64,000 bases of DNA, taken from assembly GCA_964019165.1 (NCBI GenBank), contig OZ025279.1, positions 2,932,602-2,996,601 on the forward strand, read 5' to 3'. Positions 12,565-24,830 of this stretch are shown here, one piece after another. Each line of letters begins with the position of its first letter. Within the stretch, counting starts at the first letter, position 1. The notes beneath the pieces are model-generated. The model did not search any database, was not told the origin of the DNA, and saw only the letters and a program-made list of their open reading frames with translations. The position numbers and the translations under genes were made by a program. Source of the DNA: Mastigias papua. Lineage: Eukaryota; Cnidaria; Scyphozoa; Rhizostomeae; Mastigiidae.

Positions 12565-13650
12565 GAGTCAAGATCTACTCAATGAAAAGTGTACTCATTT
12601 GCATAACTTCAGAAAGCTTGTAGAGTCAAAATCTACTCAATGAAAAGTGTACTCATTTGCATAACTTCAGAAAGCTTGTAGAGTCAAAATCTACTTAATG
12701 AAAAGTGTGCTCATTTGCATAATTTCACAAAGCTTGTCGAGTCAAAATCTACTTAATGAAAAGTGTACTAATTTGCATAATTTCACAAAGCTTGTCGAGT
12801 CAAAATCTACTTAATGAAAAGTGTACTCATTTGCATAATTTCACAAAGCTTTTAGAGTCAAAATCTACTCAATGGAAAGTGTACTCATTTACATTATGTC
12901 AGACAGCTTTTAGAGTCAAAATCTACTTAGTGAAAAGTGTGCTCATTTGCATAATGTCAGAAAGCTTTTAGAGTTAAAATCTACTTAATGATAAGTGTGC
13001 TCATTTGCATAATTTCACAAAGCTTGTAGAGTCAAGATCTACTTAATGAAAAGTGTACTCATTTGCATAATTTCACAAAGCTTGTCGAGTCAAGATCTAC
13101 TCAATGAAAAGTGTACTCATTTGCATAACTTCAGAAAGCTTGTAGAGTCAAAATCTACTTAATGAAAAGTGTACTAATTTGCATAATTTCACAAAGCTTG
13201 TCGAGTCAAAATCTACTTAATGAAAAGTGTACTCATTTGCATAATTTCACAAAGCTTTTAGAGTCAAAATCTACTCAATGGAAAGTGTACTCATTTACAT
13301 TATGTCAGACAGCTTTTAGAGTCAAAATCTACTTAGTGAAAAGTGTGCTCATTTGCATAATGTCAGAAAGCTTTTAGAGTTAAAATCTACTTAATGATAA
13401 GTGTGCTCATTTGCATAATTTCACAAAGCTTGTAGAGTCAAAATCTACTTAATGAAAAGTGTACTCATTTGCATAATTTCACAAAGCTTGTCGAGTCAAG
13501 ATCTACTCAATGAAAAGTGTACTCATTTGCATAACTTCAGAAAGCTTGTAGAGTCAAAATCTACTTAATGATAAGTGTACTCATTTGCATAATTTCACAA
13601 AGCTTGTCGAGTCAAAATCTACTTAATGAAAAGTGTACTCATTTGCATCA
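12565..13650. repeat. Homogenised 58-bp tandem array with 406-bp higher-order repeat
   Basis: About nineteen head-to-tail 58-bp units of the form GAGTCAAAATCTACTTAATG followed by AAAAGTGTACTCATTTGCAT and AATTTCACAAAGCTTGT. Distinctive variants recur 406 bp apart, which is seven units. The block at 12756-12971 is repeated with identical translation at 13162-13377, so a seven-unit block was duplicated recently. The array lies inside the older, diverged minisatellite. Confidence 0.9.
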
Positions 13651-14084
13651 TGTCACCAGGAATATAATCTACCTGATTTAGTCAAAATTTATCGACTGAA
13701 AAGTGGGTACATTTTCATCAAGTTATCAATGTTATAGTCTTGCTGTTTGAATAGAAATTAACTGACTGACAAGTGGATGCATTTTCATAAATTTTTCCCG
13801 GTCTGCCTAGTTTAGTCCAAATCTATTTGATGAAAGTGTACTCAATTTTATTATATTGCCAAAGTTTTAGTCTTGTGTTTTGATTGAAAGTCTATTTAAT
13901 GAAAAGTTGATTAAATTTCATCATGCTGATAAGGCTATAGTTGAATCGAAATATGTATAATTTAAAGTGGACTCAATTGCAGTAATATCACAAAGGTTTT
14001 AGTCTTGTTTTTGAGTAAAGACTTTTTGACTGAAAAGTGGACACATGTTTATCCATTTACCTAGGTTACAGTTCTTGTTTTAAG

Positions 14085-14660
14085 TCAAAATCTATTCAGT
14101 GTAAAGTGAGCACATGTTCATAAATTTATCTATTTTACAGTTTGTTTTAAGTCAAAATCTATTTAGTGTAAAGTGAGCACATTTTGATAAATTTACCTAG
14201 GTTACAGTTTTTGTTTTAAGTCAAAATCTATTTAGTGTAAAGTGGATACATTTTCATCAATTTACCTAGGTTACAGTTCTTGTTTTAAGTCAAAATCTAT
14301 TTAGTGTAAAGTGAGCACATTTTGATAAATTTACCTAGGTTACAGTTTTTGTTTTAAGTCAAAATCTATTTAGTGTAAAGTGGATACATTTTCATCAATT
14401 TACCTAGGTTGCAGTTCTTGTTTTAAGTCAAAATCTATTTAGTGTAAAGTGGATACATTTTCATCAATTTACCTAGGTTACAGTTCTTGTTTTAAGTCAA
14501 AATCTATTTAGTGTAAAGTGGATACATTTTCATCAATTTACCTAGGTTACAGTTTTTGTTTTATGTCAAAATCTGTGTCGTGTAAGGTGGACACATTCTC
14601 ATCAATTTACTTAGGTTACAGTTTTTGTTTTAAGTCAAAATCTATTTCTTGTAATGTTTT
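14085..14660. repeat. Homogenised 69-bp tandem subarray
   Basis: About eight units of AAGTCAAAATCTATTTAGTG, TAAAGTGGATACATTTTCAT, CAATTTACCTAGGTTACAGT and TCTTGTTTT. Early units alternate between an AGCACATTTTGATAAAT version and a GGATACATTTTCATCAAT version, which hints at a 138-bp dimeric step. The unit is related to, but longer than, the 58-bp unit upstream. Confidence 0.85.
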
Positions 14661-15929
14661 GCTCATTTTGATTAATTTGCCAAGCTTATAGTTTTGATTT
14701 TATCTCCAAAATTTATTGGACACAATGTGGGTTCAGTTTCATCAATTTACGAAGGAATTATCTTAATTTTGCGTTCAAAGTTTTCTTCACTGAAGAGTGA
14801 GTACGTTGCCATCAAATGTCGAAGGATGCACGTCTGTTTTCTGAGTGAACATTTATTGACTGGCAAGTTGGTACAATTCCATTAGTTTGCAAAGGTCACC
14901 GTCTTCACATTGCGAGTAAAAATTGATAGTCTCAGCAGTGGGACACGTTTTCGTGTCAATTTTTGAAGGTAATAGTTTTGCTTTCTGAGTCAAAATTTAG
15001 TAAATGAAGTTTAGGCTCTTATTCATCACTTCACAAAGGATTTAGTTGTTTGTTTACTTGAAGATCTATTGGATGAAAGGTAGGCTCATATTGATGAATC
15101 TATCAAGGTTATAGGCTTGCTTTTTGAATCAAAATTTATTTGCTGACGAGAGTGGACACATTTTTATCAATTTACCAAGGCTACAGTATTGTCGTTTGAG
15201 TCGAAATTTATTGACTGACACATGCCTACTTGGTAAGGGTATGGCTTTAAATTTCGACGTAAATTGGCTGAGTGACCAATGCGCTCAATTTCACCAATTT
15301 CCTAAGGCTATAACTTATAACTGCTTTATGAACCAAAAATCGGCTAATCGAAAAGTGTGCTCATTTAAAAAAGTTCGTCGAGGCTTTAATTTTACCTGTT
15401 GAGTCAAAATGGAGCAACTAGAAAAATGAGTTGTGTTTCATCAATTTACCCAGCCTATAACCTACGTATTGTTCTAGGTATTGGCATTAAACTACAACGG
15501 GCAGTTAGGCCTCACTAAAGTTTTGAGGAAAGATGAGTTACTTGTTAGTCATTGTTGTTCCTGGATTGTCCACTGAAAAGGGTATAACACCCATTTTCCT
15601 TCTATTCAGGACTATGACTGAAGCTGTTGGCAGCGGGGTAGCGGATGTTCTCTGGGAGCTTAATCAGTGCAACTGAGTATGATGGTCCCAGTGAATGTAC
15701 AGGCTTGGCGGATGTTTGGTTCCAATAAACAGACGGTAAATGCATAACTTCCAGTAAAAGGAACCCACGACAGCGAAAGAAACCTGAGAACCCTGCTCTG
15801 CAATTCTGTCACAACTATTCTCCACGAATCATGGACAAGAATAAAACTCATACCACATCGCTCGTCGTGAGTGCCATCAAGGAGCGCGTTTTCAAGTGAG
15901 ATATCAGGCTGACAATGATAAGTGTGCTA

Positions 15930-17650
15930 CTGGAAAGCAGTTATGAACCCAAGAAACTGTCTCAGACTAGGAACATGGTATGTGAGGAAATTAAGAGAGG
16001 TTGGTAGGCTGACCATAATTTGCAATGAAATGGACAGAAATGAAATAGAAATCCTTGGCATTACTGAATCAAATTGGTCCAACAATGGGAATTTTCAAAC
16101 TCATCAATCAACAAAGAAAGCTGTTTACACCGAAACGAGGAAGGGACTAGATATAGCCATAGAGTGGCCATTATTCTTTCAAAAGTAAACTCTATTAGGA
16201 TACAATCCTGTTACTGAAAGAATCATGTCGCCAAGACATGAAGCCAGACTGCACAATGTGAACATTATAACAGTACAGTAATGCTCCAACTAGTAAAGTA
16301 AATGAAGAAAACATAGAAGAATTCGACAACTAATTGCAATAAACACTGGACAACTTCGACTAGAGGAAGAGAACTTACCATTATAATGGGAGTCTGAATG
16401 CAAAAGTGGGAAAACAGAGCTACGAATCTGTCAGCTGTGGGGTATTTGAGTTTGGTGAACAGAATGATATAAGAGAAATCCTTATAGAATTTTGCAAAAC
16501 AAACAGCCTATTGATTGCGAGCATGCTTTTTCAACACCAGCTAAGACATTTGTATGCTTGGAAATCACCTGATACAAATACTCGGAATCAAATTGACCAT
16601 ATCTTGATAAACAAAAAATGGAAAAGCAGTCCAAAAATGAAATAACTAAACCTGGTGGGAGTTGATTGTAACTCTGCTCCTTATGGCTGATATGAAACTC
16701 TAATTAAACAAGCCAAAAGCACTAACAGCACCATTCCATATGATATATAACTCATTAAGTGAGAGCTATAGGATTAGCATCTCTAAGAAGTTTGCAGTCT
16801 TGCTGGAAAGAGAAGATGACTCAACACCAAATGAACTTTGGGAAGATGGACAAGAGATCTGAATCAATGCAGTAAAGAGTAGTATTGGAAGAAAAAAGAA
16901 GAGAAATTACCAATTGATATCACATAATACTTTGTTAAAAATTATAAAAAAGGACAGGGATTAAAGCCGAAAGTAATAACAACGAAATTAATTAGAATAC
17001 AGAAAACAAAATAGCGTAGCTCAAAGAATGATGAGACAGGAACAAGAACAGACAAATAGAGGTAAAGGCCTCTATCTGGGAGTCAAAAGATTAACAAATA
17101 CATTCAAGCTAACTGTTGACACCATCAGCGACCAAAACAATGCAGTTATGTGCGAAGGGGAAGATGTGCTATAGAAGGAAAGAAAGAAGATACTGATAGA
17201 TAGAAAGAATACTGCAACGATTTATTTAAGAAAAATGCGAATACCAAAATAACAGGATGGAAACATCATCCCTGTGATGTTGAAGAGCAACCACCACCTC
17301 TGGAAAAGGCTATTAGTTAGACAGAAGTAGGGAAAAGTCCAGGTTTTGACTTGAAGTAGCAATATAACTTTTACAAATACGCGAATCTAATTTGATCAGT
17401 TTTTCACAGGCTTTGTACATCAACATGGATGAAAAGGGAGTGGCCAAATACTTGGCTAGTTTATATTTGTGCCTATACTAAAAAGGGCGATGCACAATTG
17501 TACAGCAATAGGAGAATAATTGCACTGATCCAGCGAAAACCATTCAGAGGAACAGCAACGGGAAAGGCAATCATTAAAAAGGCAAAAAGAAGGCGAAGCA
17601 TACCTGTCTATGTAATGAGACAGGGTAGCAGAAAGTGTGTATGGTAGTGG
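15930..17650 (+). pseudogene. Decayed RTE-type LINE (endonuclease and reverse transcriptase remnants)
   Basis: The + strand encodes an APE-type endonuclease start (RLGTWYVRKLREVGRL, then ILGITESNW, about 15964-16083). The endonuclease C-terminal region follows at about 16400-16630 (NAKVGKQ, LIEFCKTNSLLI, YAWKSPDTNTRNQIDHILI). A reverse transcriptase piece is at about 17330-17530 (KSPGFD, WPNTWL, KKGDAQLYSNRRIIALI). These blocks match the RTE/BovB-like order. Stops and frameshifts separate them, so the copy is dead. The exact element ends are not visible. Confidence 0.8.
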
Positions 17651-18958
17651 TTTCATCAAAAGCAAACGAAGCAGAGGCAGGCATGAGCTAACATTCTCTG
17701 ACAGTTTAATTAATATCGTGGATGAAAAAATATGCTTCTGCGCACAAAGTGACAAAGCTATTCACAACAACCAAAGACAGGAGGAAGCGGAACGAAATGA
17801 TGACATATGTACTTAATGGAAAGAATACAAGAACGAGGAGGCTCGTTTGCAAAACCTGCTTCAAATCCGACTTTGCAAGGCACCTATTTTCAAAACTATC
17901 CATGATATGAAACTATCAAAATGAAAAAATACCAAATGGGGGGTATTTGCAATTCAATAACAAAATTCTTTCGGACTCAACAGCTAGAAAAGCGCGAACA
18001 AAAATTATATAGGTAATATAATATTATAGAGAAAACTATCCTTAAACGATCGAGACCTAGCAAGAGCAGCTGCTTCATTTCAAGGAAAATTAAAAAAACA
18101 ATGAAACCAAACCTTCCTCTGCAATTGACAGCGTTTGCAATACAGCTATTTTTCTCATTAACTTCTGAGATGGCATAGCCTTTTTAGAAGTTAGAGCTGG
18201 TTGTAGTACAATGTCACGAGGAGAAAGTTGTTTTTGAATAACTTTACTTTCAAGATTCTCAATTAGGCAGTTCCTCAATTCAAGTGCCAAGGAATTCCAA
18301 AAAGCCTATGCGGAGTTCTACTTCAATTCCATTTAACTATGGAATTTCCATTGTTCAACACATACGACAACCACAAATATACTTAGGTAGAAAATTAACT
18401 ATGGACACTAGTGGCAGGAGAAACACACGCAAAAGCCAATAGGTGTAGTAAGAAAAAAAATACGTTTAATCTTACAATGAGTCTTCAAATCGGATAAATT
18501 TAAACCTATGGATTGCAATAACAACAAACAACAAAAATAAATAGCTGTATCAGCCGAAAATTCCTATTCTATGTATGTAAAATTTCTGTCCAATAACAAA
18601 CTAGTCTTACACGGGGCAATAGCTTCCTTAATGCTTTTACTGTTATTATATTTAAAGATGCGAAGTCCCTAATGTATCAAGATATCAACTGAAGTTTCAT
18701 CTCTGAAATTCTCTATTATATATGCAGCAAAAGTATTGTTTCTAATTCCTATCCTCAAATAATCTCATAACCTGACATGCGGAACGATCTGTATTCTCAT
18801 AAATACCTATTTATCCATAAATAAATGGAACTTCAACATTTAATATATGGAAATTCAAGAAATTGGCATCAATGCATAATATTGCAAATATCTCACTCAA
18901 CAAAACGTGCTTTCCAACCAGGGAAATGAATACAAGTGACAATTATTACAAGTAAAAA
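17651..18958. other. No gene recognised
   Basis: AT-rich sequence between the LINE remnant and the last TCEANC2 exon. The part nearest 18958 presumably holds the TCEANC2 3' UTR. I see no convincing ORF, RNA gene or repeat border. Confidence 0.35.
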
Positions 18959-19141
18959 TTACAGTATATCCTTACAAAAATATACTATTTGAATTTTTCC
19001 ATCTAGAAGATCGCGTTTTGTACTGTCATCTTTTATTTTGAAACACAGTTTTCTGATACTTCGTTTGTAAATGAGACTCACTTTCCTTTTCGAATTTTTA
19101 AACACTTCCCTTTCAATTAGCTCTGGTATTGAGTCAGTGAC
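18959..19141 (-). other. TCEANC2: TCEANC2 terminal exon
   Basis: Acceptor ATTTTTCAG is followed by 60 codons (VTDSIPELIEREVF to VYFCKDIL) and TAA. IEREVF and YKRSIRKLCF correspond to the central-domain-like tail of TCEANC2. No ORF search based on ATG starts would find this exon. Confidence 0.85.
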
Positions 19142-22100
19142 CTGAAAAATATCAAAAGTAAAGTGAGTTAAAAATGGAACAAAAAGGTAGCGAGAAAATA
19201 ATTATATTGTAAGAAAAAATAGTACAGAAATACCAAATATGCTTAAAATATTCAATAATGAAATATGACAGACAAAATGGAAAAATATCACAAAAAATTA
19301 AAAAGCGTCATTAGCATTAAAGATATAAATGGGAATAAATCATCAAATGTGGTTGAAAATATTTTGGTACAGTGTTGAAGAATATCATTATACATCACTG
19401 AAAAATACAAATATGTGAAATTGGCAAACGCTATTATATAGCTCAAAATCATCCAGCAATAATACTGTGAAATGAGAATATAAATGCACTGAAAAGAGAT
19501 GATTAAAGGAAAAAATAATAAGCAGCATATGAACAATACAAAGATAAATGAACAACCAGTCTAAACCTTTTCGAAATTTGTTATCAAAAGTCTTTGAACG
19601 GTACTACAAGGTATCATTATCCAAGATTATATAAGCCAATCGGAAATCAATTCTCTATCACTTCAAAATACGACGCAATAAAATACAATGAAAAAATATT
19701 GAATAGAGCGACCTAAAGTCCAGAAGTTTTGAACTATTTAAAACGTCCTGTTACTAATTTGAAATCCTCCCAGAACTTTATATGATAAACAAAAGCAGGT
19801 CTTTGTCAATGGTAAATACTATTTTTACTCCAGCATAGAGCTCAATGCAGCAAAGATTTACAATAAAAAGATCAGTATATTCCTGCTGTAAACAACCTAA
19901 ATTCTGTTCTCCAGGTATGATTGCACTCTAATACTGAAATGCCCATGTCACAAATCTGTGTTATCCAAAAAAATTCGCAAAGTTTGTTCATCAGTATCTT
20001 CATAACATGTTTAAACTTGTGATTTAGTCTTATTACAACCACAAGGGACAGATATATGTTCGGAATAAATAAATGAGGCAAACGAAATGGTTCCACTGAA
20101 TGATCTATAGTGATCGAATTATTAAAGATTCTGATGCTTTTCACAGAGAGCTACTGAGAGAGCTAATATAAAAAAGAAATCCCAACAAGATTTCAAATCA
20201 AAATTTATATAGAGATGTGAAGAGAGGCCAAATTCAGTTGATATCTTGAAAGGTAGATGGAGGTTGTTAGGTCACATATTACGTCCTTCTGATGAAACAC
20301 CAGTGGCTAAAATGGTGAAATTCTACTTTGAAAGATCAGAAAAATGATTTAGAGGCAGACATAGAGAGAAAATTGTAACAACATTGAACATAGACATCAA
20401 CAGAGTGAAGTCAATGAAAAGAAACTTTCCGATACCAACTTTGAGCGGAAAGGAAGATTTTGAACACATCAAATCAACAGCACAGGGCAGAAAGATCTCA
20501 GAAGTAGTTTACAGAGCAACAGAAGCAGAAACTACATGAAACATTCCTGTCATTACTGCGTGAATGCACCTATATATAAATATAATGATCAAATGAATAA
20601 CCAATGCTGATAAAATATGAGCGAAAAAGACAGGGTAAGATAACAAGCAAATTCCATTAAAGGGGTATAATAATCCAACGAGTTCGTTTAAAAATTTAAA
20701 CTCATTGCTTCAACCGAGAAGCTCTCAGTAAGTGTTGTTGGAGGAAACAGTGCTGCACCGGGTATTTTCTAATTTCAGATCCTGAAAGGAGTTGAAATTA
20801 TATGAATGAAGTGATTTCTTCCTTGTTTGGTAAGTCATAGCTAAAGACGATTCCTTGGCTGGGCCTCTGATGATATGATATCCGTGTATAAAGGGATTTA
20901 CTGACTGGAAGCCAATCAGATTTATCTTTGCAGCACAGTACTTGTGAACTGTAAACCGTAAAATTACAATACTTGTGTCTACAGGAACACTTGCTACATA
21001 ACTTAATAAAAAGAAGAAAATTAATTGATCCTGTATCTAAAGCATGCCTACTAACAAGTAGAGGGTAAAACAATACCAAACACCCATACCTTCAGGTGTA
21101 AGGTATCCGCTAGTAGTTTTCTTGCTTTCATTCTTGACAGTTCCGTTTTTGAATCACATCGTACTTCAATTGTCTCTCTCTGTCTTTGAGTTTTATAGAA
21201 CTTCTTCCAATCAGCAAAGATTTCACAGGCAAGCCTCCTAATGATTGGATTTTGGCTCCTTCTTAGTTTACTAATTCTATGACCAATTTTAGTTTTCAGT
21301 AGAATTTCTTTTGATGGTTTTAAAAACTTTAAGTCATTTAATGCCTTTAAAATTGCATCATAGTCATCTTCATTCCCAAGGATAGCATTTAGTCTCTCAA
21401 TGTCCTCAACAACAACAACTCTCTGAAATAAATTAAAAACCAAACTGCCATGAAAATAAGGATAAGGTAATGAAATATCCAAAAACTTTTGTTTTCTTTT
21501 CAAAAAGTAAACTAATAAAAAAGGTATCACTGAACAGGTTATACATCTGGTGGAATAATGCTATGAAAAGTGTAACATTAAAGCTCCTAGTCATGCAATG
21601 CAAAATCAAACACTTTTAGTTATACCACCCATTGGCAAAGATGCAAATACAGAAAAACTCAGGCCATGATTGACCAAACATCTTGCATGCAAGAGAAACA
21701 TACAACAAAATAATACACAAATTATCAGGAAAAGTATAGGAAAACATATGAGGCAAAGGTCTAGCCTAATCTTACTGCTATCACTGACAGAACAATAGTA
21801 GTTAGTTTTCCAGAAGTTACTGATCATTTAGAAGACATCCAGTTATTTATATTGCTGTTGGTATAGGATCATAAGAATAATAAAAGACAATCAAAAGCAA
21901 ACCTAGAGTTATATAAGGCAGTACAGTTGAAAGTTTGGCTATGAAGATAACATCCTTGAATTTTTTGAGATTCATATTAACATTGAATCAACAATATTTT
22001 ACTTTAAAAAGATATTGCCTGAACAGTATATAATATATTTCAATACTCAAACCATCAATTCATAAATCTTTGGGCAATTACTGCATATTCCTTAAAAGAA

Positions 22101-22315
22101 AAATTCATATTTTGGTGTCAAGACAGTTGGCTACTATACCAGTTATGAGATCATTTTCAATTAGCTAAATGAACCAATATCCCATAACAAAAACACAACA
22201 TTGTCATACTTACAGGAAGTGCTTCAATTTTGACTTGCTTCATTGACTTTGTCCTTTCCTTCTTCTTTATTTTACTTGGATTCTCCCTTTTTGTTCTAAT
22301 AACATAAGCATCCAT
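18959..22315 (-). CDS. TCEANC2: TCEANC2 orthologue (TFIIS N-terminal domain protein), three exons
   Basis: Exons on the - strand: 22214-22315 (34 codons, start ATG at 22315), 21090-21422 (111 codons), 18959-19141 (60 codons plus TAA). All junctions are phase 0, with donors GTAAGT and GTATGG and acceptors ending CAG. The product is 205 residues; as I recall, human TCEANC2 is about the same size. The N-terminus MDAYVIRT and the exon-2 start RVVVVEDIERL resemble that protein. Exon 2 holds the TFIIS N-terminal (LW) domain: KEILLKTKIGHRISKLRR, NPIIRRLACEIFADWKKFYK, then IEVRCDSKTE and KLLADTLHLK. The last exon carries LIEREVF, YKRSIRKLCFKIK and a Gly-containing tail, matching the conserved C-terminal region. 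By family, a nuclear protein related to elongation factor TFIIS; its own function is poorly defined. An upstream in-frame ATG at 22339 exists, but the start at 22315 aligns with the family. Confidence 0.92.
20133..20539 (+). pseudogene. LINE ORF2 C-terminal remnant in TCEANC2 intron 2
   Basis: From about 20258 the + strand reads RWRLLGHILRPSDETPVAKM, then FRGRHREKI and TTLNIDINRV, then a charged tail ending at TGA. This is the C-terminal region after the reverse transcriptase of many LINEs (the RWxLLGHxxR motif). One in-frame TGA interrupts it. It lies antisense within intron 19142-21089. Confidence 0.72.
21090..21422 (-). other. TCEANC2: TCEANC2 exon 2, TFIIS N-terminal (LW) domain
   Basis: 111 codons, open, with acceptor TTTATTTCAG upstream and donor GTATGG downstream. 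The LW-domain pattern of helices is visible: DYDAILKALNDLKFL, the elL..T.iG pattern (EILLKTKIG), the LRRxxNPxIRRLA pattern and the final WKKF. This four-helix module binds disordered partner motifs in transcription elongation factors. Confidence 0.92.
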
Positions 22316-22581
22316 TTCCTTTAACATAAGAAATATCATACTAAAACTTTGTTATCATTCTGCTAGGGGAAGACAAACTTGTAAGGTATGTATGTATGTA
22401 GTTAATATTTAATGTGAATTACAGGACTAAGAAATACTTGTTTACAGCCTGGTTCACAAATTAAAGTTCTAAAAGCAACAAAAACTGACCTATTAAGTGA
22501 TAAAATACATATTTCTAAATAATAGTTCAATCCTAAAATAACTGAATAGTATTAAAAATAAATAGTTAAAGCATTAAAAAG

Positions 22582-23250
22582 TCATACTGTCCACCCATAA
22601 GAGATAAATTTATCTGATTTGACGTTGTCCATAAAGAAATGGGCACACTGTTTTTTAAAGTTTTCTAAGGTACTGCATGTATGCAGATGTACTAACAGTG
22701 CATTCCAGAGTTTAGTGCCAAAATATCTAAATGTCATGGTATAATAATTTCCTTTTCCTCTATCAGTATAGAGACCCGACTTGGAAGATCTTGTGTTGTA
22801 GCTATGTGCATCTGACATCTTTTTGAACATTTCTGTTAAATATATCGGTGTTATGTTGTTGTTAATTTTAAACATGAGGACACAAGTATTGTGTTCAATC
22901 CTTTGATGTAATGGAAGCCAGTTTAATTTAATAAACAGTGGCTTACTACTCGTCAAGCAGTTACAGGAGAAAACAAGAAGGTCACAACATTTTTGCAGTT
23001 TAAGTAAAGTATCCAGTTGGATAGAATTAAGATTATGAAGTAGAGGTGAGCAGTAGTCTAAGTGGCTGAGAACAAGTGAGTTAGCTAAGAGAATGAGACT
23101 GTCCTGGGGTATGAAATATTTCATTCTTCTCATTATCTGTAGACCATAACTGATCTTCTTGCACTTGTCCTTCATATGTTCCATATAATGTAAGTGTCTG
23201 TCAAGTGTAAATCCTAAGTAATTATAGGAGCTTACGTAGTCAATTTTCAT
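22582..23250 (-). pseudogene. 5'-truncated LINE, reverse transcriptase C-terminal part
   Basis: An open 222-codon stretch with YNYLGFTLDRHLHYMEHM, SLVLSHLDYCSPLLHNL, LLKLQKCCDLLV, LNWLPLHQRIEHN, then NTRSSKSGLY and FGTKLWNALL. This is the thumb and C-terminal region of CR1/jockey-type non-LTR elements. Upstream of 23250 on the - strand the similarity stops without palm motifs, so the copy is truncated. The lack of stops suggests a fairly recent insertion. It lies upstream of TCEANC2, about 270 bp from its start codon. Confidence 0.85.
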
Positions 23251-24189
23251 AACAACCCATGAAGAGATTCAGGACAACTCCAAGTGGTGCCCTTAAGCTT
23301 TTTTCTTATCACTGCCATAAATCATTCCACAAATATCAAATACACTACTGACACTCACATTAGTAGACAATGTTCTTATAAGTTTTTAGCAAGAACAAGG
23401 TTTACAAAAGTATACTCATTGATACTATGAGCCTGTCAGCTTTCTGATGAAATTCAATCACCAATAGCTGCTTGGAAACATTGACACATAACTGGCTATC
23501 ATTGCTAATCAGAATCATTAATCATAATAGGCTATCATCTCTGGTTATAGCCTTTGCTTCTCATGATATGTATGATCTTAAGATCTGCACTCAAATCTTT
23601 AGCTTTTTTAGAAAAAATATAAGCCATTACATTTCTAAGTCTTCAAAAGGTTTGCCATTCTTGCAAAGACCCACCAAAAGATACCCTGGTGAATACAGGT
23701 ATTCACTAACCATGCAGTGCGATCATATTATAGGGAACAAACTGCAAATGTATGTTTGCAAACCCAGCAGTTATGAGTGTGAACAGGTCTTGCCCAGAAC
23801 AAAACACTAACAATCTAGGTGCTCTGTTTCACACCCTCTTCTAAGAATGCACAGGCCTACCTTCAATTACAAGAATTTGGGTACTCAACATTTCATGCTC
23901 CACGCATACATTTATGTGTGCTTTAGGTGCTTGTGCTCCATCAAGCCCCTTTCTGGGCAATGCCTAGTGTGCACACATATCTCTCCATTTGCAAATTGTT
24001 TCAAAAGCAGCCATCTGATACATGTGGCTGCCAGTACCATTAATCTCAATATGGCTGACTCAGCAGACTCTTGAAACTAGACTGCAGAATATGGTGATTT
24101 TTCATGAGGTTGAGGGTTTGCACCAGCAAAAGTTCCGGTGTGGAAGTGAGTACTAGGCTTCAACTGTACACTTTAAAAAACAACTAGGT
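23251..24189. other. No feature recognised
   Basis: The stretch between the truncated LINE and the Penelope remnant holds only short ORFs without recognisable motifs. Part of it may be unrecognised decayed Penelope sequence. Confidence 0.3.
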
Positions 24190-24830
24190 TTCAACAATAC
24201 ACTTCAAGAAACAAGGAGCAAAACAACTCCTTGAATCTTCTAGATGTTTTGGAGGAAAAAGATGGCACTGGATTTCTAACCAGCATTTACAGGAAACCAA
24301 CATTTACAGGGAAATATATCCATTTGAATTCCTTCAGCCCAAAAGGAAGAAAAATTAGCTCTATTAAAACCTTAGTTCACAGGGCCCTTATGCTATGCTC
24401 CAAAATTAAATTAGGCTCAGATCTTGACAGAGCAAAATAACTGCTCATTGATAATGGATATCCAGATGATGTCCTTGTTTCTTGTACTAAGCAAAAACTT
24501 GCCAACTTTGCAGCAGAAAAACCATGTGGTCCTGAGAAGTGCCAGGTGTACCTAAGATTGCCCTGAATTGGTAATGTTTTATCAAAATTTGAAAACCAAA
24601 TTAACAAAGCCATTATATCTTGCTTCTATGCTGTGAATAAGGTCTACAACACTAAGGTCATGCTACCATCTGCTAAAAAGATAACGTTTCTACCACTCAA
24701 AAAATCTGTGTAGTTTACATATTTTTGTACCGATGTGAAGCCCAGTACATATGGTGCACTATGTAGAGACTAGCAGACAGGATAAAACAACATATTCCCA
24801 CGAACATCAGGATAAAAAACACTATACTAA

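Larger units (their letters stand above)
9900..15460. repeat. Long degenerate minisatellite, about 58-75 bp units
   Basis: Almost the whole interval is built from diverged copies of one unit of the type TTTGAGTCAAAATTTATTGA, then TGAAAAGTGGGCTCATTTTC, then ATCAATTTACCAAGGTTATA, then GTCTTGC. Most copies are strongly diverged in sequence and length. Two subregions are much more uniform (separate entries). A small MITE (10174-10307) and a Penelope terminal repeat (about 10553-10790) have inserted into it. The small ORFs inside are products of periodicity. It has no CRISPR character: the repeats abut directly and carry no unique spacers. Confidence 0.85.

Noticed and set aside
12756..13377. Two identical 71-codon ORFs
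   Set aside because: They are produced by the 406-bp higher-order satellite repeat. No start context or protein family.
9900..15460. Regularly spaced repeats that might suggest CRISPR
   Set aside because: Units abut as tandem satellite DNA without unique spacers, and the genome is animal.
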